The position numbers were made by a program, and so were the translations under genes. The notes under the pieces were generated by a model that was not told the DNA's origin, ran no database searches, and saw only the letters and a list, made by a program, of their open reading frames with translations. From assembly GCA_027620575.1 (NCBI GenBank), contig JAQCDT010000067.1, positions 1-6,756 on the forward strand: DNA of 6,756 bases, written 5' to 3'. This DNA is from Verrucomicrobiota bacterium (GTDB lineage Bacteria > Verrucomicrobiota > Verrucomicrobiia > Opitutales > Coraliomargaritaceae). Positions 1 through 5,672 of the stretch are shown here, piece by piece (positions within the stretch are counted from its first letter, which is position 1; each line of letters starts with the position of its first letter).

Positions 1-2
1 AT

Positions 3-164
3 AAACAAAAATATGAATACTTAGATGATAATCGGGTTGGTGATCACATCTGCTACTACAGCAATCTTTCAAAAATCAAGAAACATTATCCAAAGTTTCA
101 ATTAAGAAACAACCTAATGGATACGATAAAGCAAATTACCTTTGCGGCCATGAATAGAGGATGA
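3..164 (+). CDS. C-terminal end of an NAD-dependent sugar epimerase (CDP-paratose 2-epimerase type), 5' partial
   Basis: An open frame runs in from the left edge and stops at TGA 162-164, giving the last 53 residues of a protein that begins outside the window. The segment DDNRVGDHICYYSNLSKIKK followed by HYPKFQL matches what I remember of the C-terminus of CDP-paratose 2-epimerases (RfbE/TyvE-type extended short-chain dehydrogenases), where an NRxGDHxCYYS-like stretch precedes a YPxW-like turn and a final helix. Such enzymes epimerise C2 of a CDP-3,6-dideoxyhexose or a related nucleotide sugar in the cytoplasm, feeding O-antigen synthesis. The substrate cannot be decided from this tail, and the catalytic YxxxK and the Rossmann fold lie outside. 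The stop overlaps the next start (ATGA), so the genes are translationally coupled. Confidence 0.8.
   Translation, partial: KQKYEYLDDNRVGDHICYYSNLSKIKKHYPKFQLRNNLMDTIKQITFAAMNRG
156..160 (+). promoter_or_regulatory. Shine-Dalgarno-like AGAGG before tandem ATG codons
   Basis: AGAGG sits directly before ATGATG at 161-166. It is the only clear purine-rich ribosome binding motif before a start in this window. Its spacing is zero to the first ATG and three bases to the second (164), so the second ATG is slightly better placed, though both are closer than usual. Confidence 0.4.
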
Positions 165-1057
165 TGTCAAAAGTTTGCTTGTCTTTTGTTTTTAATCATC
201 AATTTGAAAAAAATATTCCTAAGTTAAGAGAACTCTATGATAATCGATTCTCAACAATTCGATATCTTTCTCCATTTAGCAAAAGTAACGCACCTGATAT
301 CATTCCTGTAAGTGAAAAATCTATTCATTTTCAAGGTTACTTCGCTCAAGCATACAGACATTTACCTCAGGATTTCGATTATTATGTTTTTTGCGGTGAT
401 GACCTCATACTAAACCCTTCCCTAAACGAGGACAATTTAATCAATGCTTTAAATTGCAATGATTCTGCCTATATAAAGTACTTAAATCCTATATGGGAGC
501 ATTCATTTGCATGGCACAGATTCGAAGAATGTATCTATTTCACAGAAAAAGAGTACACCTTGCCATACCAAAAGTTAATACCAACAAGGAATGAAATCCT
601 CGGTTTATATAAAAAAAATGGGTTGGAATACAGAAATCTCGGATTTCATAATTTCACAGGCATAATAGAAAAAGAAGTTACTTTTAAGAGATTAAAAGCA
701 GGTCTCTCATATTTTTTTAGAAATGGAAATAAGCGTTTTGTAAATTATCCTCTAGTCGAAGGATATTCAGACTTAATTGTTATTCCGCGAAATTATTTAG
801 AGTTGTTTTGTCATTACTGTGGAATTTTTGCCGCTATGAACCTATGGGTAGATGCAGCCGTTGCTACAGCTCTCCTTTTATCAGGATCAGAAATTAGGAC
901 AGGGAAGGATTCTAATTATTCAGGAACTGAATATTGGAACGAAAATGAAATAATCGACAGGTTAAAACCGACAAGTAATAAATTGGATAAAATTGGCGAA
1001 ATATTCAAAGAAGAAGAATTATACATTCACCCGATTAAGTTGAGTTCTTATAACTAA
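161..1057 (+). CDS. Unassigned protein, probable GT-A-fold glycosyltransferase
   Basis: A 298-residue soluble protein with no signal peptide or membrane segment. I do not recognise an exact family. Residues 3-12 (SKVCLSFVFN) look like a first beta strand, and DYYVFCGDDLILNP at 73-86 is a strand followed by an acidic GDD, like the DxD metal and nucleotide-sugar site of GT-A transferases. Residues 198-240 (LVEGYSDLIVIPRNYLELF, then a helical stretch with WVDAAVATALLL) resemble the late acceptor-side part of such enzymes, where an acidic residue near WVDAA could be catalytic. It lies between a sugar epimerase and a STELLO glycosyltransferase, overlapping the first by 4 bases and the second by 1 (TAATG), which supports a glycan role. 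Base content is very AT-rich, with A7, A8 and T7 tracts inside. The start may be ATG 161 or ATG 164. The gene call is firm, the function tentative. Confidence 0.7.
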   Translation: MMSKVCLSFVFNHQFEKNIPKLRELYDNRFSTIRYLSPFSKSNAPDIIPVSEKSIHFQGYFAQAYRHLPQDFDYYVFCGDDLILNPSLNEDNLINALNCNDSAYIKYLNPIWEHSFAWHRFEECIYFTEKEYTLPYQKLIPTRNEILGLYKKNGLEYRNLGFHNFTGIIEKEVTFKRLKAGLSYFFRNGNKRFVNYPLVEGYSDLIVIPRNYLELFCHYCGIFAAMNLWVDAAVATALLLSGSEIRTGKDSNYSGTEYWNENEIIDRLKPTSNKLDKIGEIFKEEELYIHPIKLSSYN

Positions 1058-2082
1058 TGTCTGATTCGAATATTTTTACTGTTCTCACTACAATCAACAG
1101 TCCAGATGAACGTGTATCTGACTGGATGAAAATTACTGGAAACCATACGGTTGTCATTGGAGACAAAAAGACACCAAGTTCATGGAATCATACAACATGT
1201 AAATTCTTTAGTTTAAAAGATCAACTGAACTCTAATTTTACCATCGCTTCTCTTTTGCCTGAAAACCACTATACTAGAAAAAATCTAGGTTATTTATCCG
1301 CAATAAAGTGTGGCGCAAATGCGATAATCGATACCGATGATGACAATTTTCCTAATAAAATTAAATGGAATAATCTATTAAGTGCCAAATTTGAAGTATT
1401 TGAACATGTATCTTCAGAAAAAATATCTTTCAAAAACATTTACTCGTATTTTTCTGATAATAACATCCCATTTTGGCCCAGAGGGTTTCCTCTTCAGCTG
1501 ATTAATAACCCAGACTCGGATGTAAAATCAAATGATGTTTCTAAAAGCCAAGGATGTAATGTTGGTGTTTGGCAATGCATGGTCGATGGAGATCCTGATA
1601 TTGACGCAATTCACCGCTTACTTTTTAATAATACACCACAATTTACAGATAATGACGCTCTAATCATGGGTAATAATATATTTTGTGCGTTTAATTCACA
1701 AAATACTTTATGGCTCGATTCAGAACTTTTTCCACTATTATATCTACCATCTACGGTTAGTTTCAGATTTACTGACATTCTTAGAGGGTACATAGCTCAG
1801 GTTGTGGTTAATGCTTCATCCAAACATTGGGGTTTTTACCAAGCAACGGCCTACCAAGAAAGAAATGAGCACAATCTTATGAACGATTTTCGCTCAGAAG
1901 TATCGATGTACTCTAACATGAATGAGATATTTCACATCATTTATGACAGTTGTAAAATTAATCATTCTATAAGTGATAATCTTATCAATTGCTATTCTGA
2001 GTTATATAAAAATGATTATGTGGAAGAGAACGAACTGAAAATTCTTAACTCATGGATGGCAGACTTAAATCATCTCTTTTAA
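1057..2082 (+). CDS. STELLO (DUF288) family glycosyltransferase
   Basis: A 341-residue cytoplasmic protein carrying the hallmark motifs of the STELLO/DUF288 family in order: FTVLTTINSP at 7-16, VVIGDKKTP at 32-40, YTRKNLGYLSAIKCGA at 72-87, DTDDDN at 92-97 (a DxD-type metal and nucleotide-sugar site), FWPRGFPL at 139-146, DGDPDIDAIHRL at 177-188 and LPSTVSFRFTDILRGYIAQ at 230-248. In Arabidopsis, STELLO proteins are Golgi glycosyltransferases that associate with cellulose synthase. This bacterial copy lacks the N-terminal membrane anchor of the plant proteins and would act in the cytoplasm on a growing surface glycan; donor and acceptor are unknown. It overlaps the previous gene by one base. 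No Shine-Dalgarno is visible, so translation probably relies on reinitiation. Family assignment rests on motifs from memory but is strong. Confidence 0.87.
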   Translation: MSDSNIFTVLTTINSPDERVSDWMKITGNHTVVIGDKKTPSSWNHTTCKFFSLKDQLNSNFTIASLLPENHYTRKNLGYLSAIKCGANAIIDTDDDNFPNKIKWNNLLSAKFEVFEHVSSEKISFKNIYSYFSDNNIPFWPRGFPLQLINNPDSDVKSNDVSKSQGCNVGVWQCMVDGDPDIDAIHRLLFNNTPQFTDNDALIMGNNIFCAFNSQNTLWLDSELFPLLYLPSTVSFRFTDILRGYIAQVVVNASSKHWGFYQATAYQERNEHNLMNDFRSEVSMYSNMNEIFHIIYDSCKINHSISDNLINCYSELYKNDYVEENELKILNSWMADLNHLF

Positions 2083-2092
2083 GTAATCTAGT

Positions 2093-3229
2093 ATTAAGAA
2101 AGTTCTTCTAGTTACGGAAACACCACCAGGTACTCCAAATGGTTTTGGCGTTACACTTGAGTGCATGTTTAAGGAAATTGAACATGATGTGGTCTACACC
2201 GATGCAGATTTCAAACACTATGGCGATACACTTGGATATTTACTTGCTCAGGTACCCTATCATCCATCCGGTCGTTTTCTTCTACCTTTTTTGGCTGGAA
2301 AGATTCCGGAATGGCGTGGCAGGTATTCGTCATCCTGGTTTAATAAACACCTTTCATCCAAATTGTCTTCAGTGTATGCCTTCGTTTATTCAACTGAGTG
2401 TATCAATTACGCTCATTGGATAGCAAAAAAATGTAAAGTTCCATTGATAGTACATTTGGCAGACCATTCACCAGAATTTGAAAGATCATCCTCTCGCGAA
2501 ACTCTTCGAGGAGCATCGAAACTAGTCTGCATAACCGAGGAAATGAAGTCGCTGTATGAACGAACTCTCGGCAGAAAAGACATCGAAGTCTTGCACAACG
2601 GAGCCGAACAGGCATGCTCCGACATTGCCGCACCTCTCCCGGAACCATTTAGTGCACAAAACCCATTCGTCTTGTGCTTCATCGGCAGTCTTTTTTCTAA
2701 CCTTCACGGCGATTGCATCGAAGACTTTTTTGAGGCAGTTTCAGAAATTCGAGTGAAATACCCGTGGATTGAATTCCATTTATACGGCCAAAGGCAACCC
2801 GCCGATTTCCTTGAAGATTTAATTCATTCAAATGGATTCACTCATCATGGTGTAGTGCCAGTTAATAAAAAATTTGATGTCATGGAAAAGGCTCATTGCT
2901 TTGTTATACCCTCTTCTTTCAAGGCGGAGAAGCATCTGAACTATCGCTACTCCTTTCCCACCAAGCTACCTGAGCTCATTGCCTCCGGCCGTCCGATTTT
3001 ATCTTACGGCCCCCAAGAAACCGCGACGAATAGAATACTTATGAGCAACAACCTAGGTCTACGCATCCATGACCGATCTGTGCCAAAATTGGTAGAGTCC
3101 CTCGATACTTTGGCTAGCCGATATCAGGAAAGTGTCACAAAATTCGCCTCTGTTTCCCCATCGATCCTGGAAAAGTTCTCCGCAGAAAGCGTCAGAAGAA
3201 AACTTAGAAACTTACTTTCCTTTAATTGA
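2093..3229 (+). CDS. GT4-like GT-B glycosyltransferase with apparent ATT start
   Basis: A glycosyltransferase group 1-like protein, 378 residues if it begins at ATT 2093. It shows the two-domain GT-B plan: IKKVLLVTETPPGTPNGFGV at 1-20 is a first beta strand plus glycine-rich loop, VLHNGAE at about 166-172 is the interdomain hinge, FIGSLFSNLHGD at about 196-207 opens the second Rossmann domain, and FPTKLPELIASGRPIL at about 288-303 is the nucleotide-sugar binding segment. The usual EX7E is degenerate, with only the second glutamate obvious. The frame opens after TAA 2084-2086 and contains no ATG, GTG or TTG before ATG 2165. Starting at 2165 would delete the first strand and the glycine loop, so ATT 2093, just before KKVLL, is preferred; no Shine-Dalgarno is seen. 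It probably adds a sugar to a lipid-linked intermediate at the inner face of the cytoplasmic membrane. Confidence 0.82.
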   Translation: MKKVLLVTETPPGTPNGFGVTLECMFKEIEHDVVYTDADFKHYGDTLGYLLAQVPYHPSGRFLLPFLAGKIPEWRGRYSSSWFNKHLSSKLSSVYAFVYSTECINYAHWIAKKCKVPLIVHLADHSPEFERSSSRETLRGASKLVCITEEMKSLYERTLGRKDIEVLHNGAEQACSDIAAPLPEPFSAQNPFVLCFIGSLFSNLHGDCIEDFFEAVSEIRVKYPWIEFHLYGQRQPADFLEDLIHSNGFTHHGVVPVNKKFDVMEKAHCFVIPSSFKAEKHLNYRYSFPTKLPELIASGRPILSYGPQETATNRILMSNNLGLRIHDRSVPKLVESLDTLASRYQESVTKFASVSPSILEKFSAESVRRKLRNLLSFN

Positions 3230-4020
3230 AGACTCTTTGGACCAACCTTCTCAAGATCTCTGCTTTTCGTAGGGCTATGTTGGCTCACCTTCGCCTTGAT
3301 TACTTTCACGAGTTTCATCATTCCATACCCTTGAGCAACAATTACTGGGCTCACCTTTGGGAGAATGATGCATACGACTCTTTTTCAGAAATATTCATTC
3401 AACAGGAGTACGCAGATTTCATTCCCGATGAACCCATTACAAACATCTTAGATCTTGGTGCCCACTACGGCTATTTCAGCCTCTGGATTCAATCCAAGAG
3501 ACCACATGTCGAAATCCATTCCATAATGGTAGAACCCTCCCAAAGATGCCAAAGATCTCTCCAAAAAATGGCCCAATATCCAAAACTCGAAGGTAGGTTC
3601 CAATATTTACAAGCTGCAGTAGGCGACCCAAAAGAAGAACGAACTCCATTTTTTGAACGCCCATTTATGGCCGGATCTTTATTTTCTTCATCCTCTGAAG
3701 ATTGCAGCTATGAAGTAAAGACTCTCCCCCTCACAAGTGAACCAAGTCTCAAAGATCAATCTTTCGATCTAATCAAGTGCGATCTCGAAGGAGCAGAGTG
3801 GGAATTCATAACCCACTACTCCTCTCTTTTAAAAAATTCTAAGTTTCTGGTTATGGAGTGGCATAGTTGGCATTCAGGCGGCGGAGGATTTTCACAGATT
3901 GAAAAAAGGCTTACTGAAATTGGATGCAAAATCCTTAAGTCTAGTCCATCCCAAAAAGCTGTTGGCCGGGATGGGGAGGTCGGTCTTTTCCTTGCTCAAA
4001 ATCTTAACTATCAAAATTGA
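3226..4020 (+). CDS. FkbM-family SAM-dependent methyltransferase
   Basis: A 264-residue class I methyltransferase. Motif I is ILDLGAHYGYFSL at 74-86, the SAM-binding glycine loop; MVEPS at 101-105 carries the acidic residue expected to bind the SAM ribose; DLIKCDLEGAEWEFI at 181-195 is the FkbM (Methyltransf_21) signature, and MEWH at 210-213 ends a late core strand. FkbM enzymes usually O-methylate hydroxyls, often on sugars or polyketides; in this glycosyltransferase cluster a sugar of the surface glycan is the likely target, which is inference. The frame opens right after TAA 3223-3225, so TTG 3226 is the first possible start and overlaps the previous stop as TTGA. ATG 3277 (residue 18) is the fallback and would leave all motifs intact. 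No Shine-Dalgarno is seen. Confidence 0.88.
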   Translation: MKTLWTNLLKISAFRRAMLAHLRLDYFHEFHHSIPLSNNYWAHLWENDAYDSFSEIFIQQEYADFIPDEPITNILDLGAHYGYFSLWIQSKRPHVEIHSIMVEPSQRCQRSLQKMAQYPKLEGRFQYLQAAVGDPKEERTPFFERPFMAGSLFSSSSEDCSYEVKTLPLTSEPSLKDQSFDLIKCDLEGAEWEFITHYSSLLKNSKFLVMEWHSWHSGGGGFSQIEKRLTEIGCKILKSSPSQKAVGRDGEVGLFLAQNLNYQN

Positions 4021-4994
4021 AGGATTATGGAGAAATCCCAGGTGGAAAAAGTTCACTCCAACCCCTTCTTTATCCATTCCACCAATCCTATCCCCTTAAA
4101 CTTTGGTCAAAATACAGATGGTTTCGAAATTCTCGTCTGCAATCTCTTTTGCCGTCCCTTAACAAAAAGAGTAAATGGCTTACCGTAATCGATCGCTTGG
4201 GTGCCCCGGGAGACGCCCTGATAACTGCAAATGTTATCCGCTGCATTAAGGAGAACTATCTAAATTTGAGGATTAACTGTATTACCCCACACCCCGATCT
4301 TATCCGCCTCGACCCACAAATTGATACTATCAATCAACCTGAAACCTTTTATTCCTTCGACTCCACCTATTGGGAACTTATCGTTCGTAAGGAAAAGAGC
4401 CAAAATATAATCGAGCACAACATGCTAAGGCTTGGTTTAGATAAGTATGATTACAAGGCTGCCTACTACCTGAGCGAACATGAAAAAGATTGGGCAAAAC
4501 AGGAAACTAGTCAGTTTGATAAACCTATTTTGGCTGTTTGCACCAAGAGCAAAGAACCCGTTAAAAACTGGCCTGAAGCAAACTGGTTAGAGTTAATCCA
4601 AAATCTAAAAGATAACTTTTCCATAATTCAATTGGGAGATGAGAAGGAACCCATCTTCGAAGGTGTCCATCGATATGCCGGCAAATTATCGATGCGAGAA
4701 TCCGCAACCATCCTTTCGCATGCCTCATATTTCATAGGACCCGACAGCTTACTTATGCACATCGCTAATGGATTAAATATACCAAGCACAATTATTTTTG
4801 GAGGTTCCAGACCTGTTAATTGTTTTGGATATGCCGATAATATTAATTTATCGATAACTTTGGAGTGTAGTCCGTGCTGGATACACCATGGCTACGATGA
4901 GTGCCAAAATGACCTAAAATGTCTTAATCAAATTTCAGTTTCACAAGTTCTTAAATCCTTTAATCCCTACATTGCCATAAAGTCATATGAATGA
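4017..4994 (+). CDS. GT9 glycosyltransferase (heptosyltransferase-like)
   Basis: A 325-residue GT-B enzyme of the ADP-heptose:LPS heptosyltransferase superfamily. DRLGAPGDALITANVIRCIK at 59-78 is the N-terminal GxGD-type glycine loop and first helix; KNWPEANWLELI at 183-194 opens the C-terminal domain; IGPDSLLMHIANGLN at 240-254, then PSTIIFGG, is the donor-binding motif with the characteristic D..LMHIA. Four cysteines near the C-terminus (284, 287, 296, 302; CxxC, then C, C) match a cluster common in GT9. Such enzymes add heptose or another sugar to lipid A core or surface glycan from the cytoplasmic face. TTG 4017 overlaps the previous stop (TTGA). It leaves about 55 residues before the usual GT9 start, rich in aromatic and basic residues; TTG 4149 (residue 45) would give a conventional N-terminus. 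The actual sugar is unknown. Confidence 0.87.
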   Translation: MKDYGEIPGGKSSLQPLLYPFHQSYPLKLWSKYRWFRNSRLQSLLPSLNKKSKWLTVIDRLGAPGDALITANVIRCIKENYLNLRINCITPHPDLIRLDPQIDTINQPETFYSFDSTYWELIVRKEKSQNIIEHNMLRLGLDKYDYKAAYYLSEHEKDWAKQETSQFDKPILAVCTKSKEPVKNWPEANWLELIQNLKDNFSIIQLGDEKEPIFEGVHRYAGKLSMRESATILSHASYFIGPDSLLMHIANGLNIPSTIIFGGSRPVNCFGYADNINLSITLECSPCWIHHGYDECQNDLKCLNQISVSQVLKSFNPYIAIKSYE

Positions 4995-5664
4995 TCTAAA
5001 CACTACGATAAATTTGCCTGAAATCTCGCTTGATACTCTTCTATGGAACTTTCTTCTCTGTGTAGTGCTATCATTTGTTTTATGCTGGCATTTCAATGTA
5101 AGATCAAAAAAACGTTATCTGAGAAGAGATTTAGGGTTGGTTTTACCGGTGATTTGCTTAACTACCTTGTTGGTCATTTCAGTAGTCAAATCATCTTTGG
5201 CATTATCTCTTGGATTAGTTGGAGCGCTTTCGATTGTTCGCTTTCGTACACCTATCAAGGAACCGGAAGAGCTTGCCTACATATTTTTGGCTATTGCGAT
5301 AGGATTGGCTCTCGGTGCAGATCAAAAGGAAGTAGCAGTTCTTTCGCTAATTATCATTTTATCAGTGATTTCACTGGTTGATAAATTAAGACCAAAATTA
5401 TCAACAACAGATTCAAATTTAATGCTCAATATTGAAGTTGATCAGCTAAATCAATCTACAGAATCTATTTTGAGTGCTATCGAGGCAATCGCACCAGATG
5501 CAAATATCAGAAGAATTGATCAAGATAAGGAAATTTTAGCAGTTACCGCATTAGTTAAAGTCAAGGATTCCACTACAATAAATCAGTTTAGTGCCGATTT
5601 TCGTGAGAAATTTCCAAACGGTAGATTTTCGTTTATTGATGATTCATCAATGCCAAACGAATAA
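4987..5664 (+). CDS. DUF4956 integral membrane protein
   Basis: A 225-residue inner-membrane protein. About five hydrophobic segments are visible at roughly 18-36, 49-67, 69-84, 96-111 and 115-131, with a positively charged RSKKRYLRR loop at 39-47. The family signature is GLVGALSIVRFRTPIK at 76-91 followed by EPEELAYIFLAIAIGLALGA at 92-111, typical of DUF4956. The C-terminal part, about 145-218, is soluble and looks like an alternating beta-alpha domain. Its biochemical role is not established. In many genomes DUF4956 genes sit beside VTC-domain polyphosphate polymerase and CotH-type genes, and here a CotH-like gene follows 8 bases downstream, so the pair is probably one functional unit. ATG 4987 overlaps the end of the GT9 gene by 8 bases, so it belongs to the same transcript. 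Confidence 0.9.
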   Translation: MNDLNTTINLPEISLDTLLWNFLLCVVLSFVLCWHFNVRSKKRYLRRDLGLVLPVICLTTLLVISVVKSSLALSLGLVGALSIVRFRTPIKEPEELAYIFLAIAIGLALGADQKEVAVLSLIIILSVISLVDKLRPKLSTTDSNLMLNIEVDQLNQSTESILSAIEAIAPDANIRRIDQDKEILAVTALVKVKDSTTINQFSADFREKFPNGRFSFIDDSSMPNE

Positions 5665-5672
5665 GTTTAAAA

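Noticed and set aside
1611..1793. Minus-strand open frame of 60 codons
   Set aside because: It is antisense to conserved STELLO motifs and has no features of its own.
2076..2111. Programmed frameshift joining the STELLO gene to the GT4 gene, explaining the missing start
   Set aside because: The STELLO frame ends at TAA 2080-2082 and again at TAG 2089-2091, and the GT4 frame has its own stop at 2084-2086. The third frame stops at TAG 2109-2111. No slippery heptamer lies in a place that would bypass these stops, and both proteins look complete by motif content.
2139..2423. Open frame of 94 codons with ATG start near the GT4 N-terminus
   Set aside because: It lies out of frame over the GT4 gene, whose own frame has clear GT-B motifs; the alternative peptide has no recognisable features.
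5363..5376. Inverted repeat CAGTGA-TT-TCACTG
   Set aside because: It is short, has a 2-base loop, no T tract after it, and lies within the coding sequence of a membrane segment of the DUF4956 protein. It is more likely chance than a terminator or operator.
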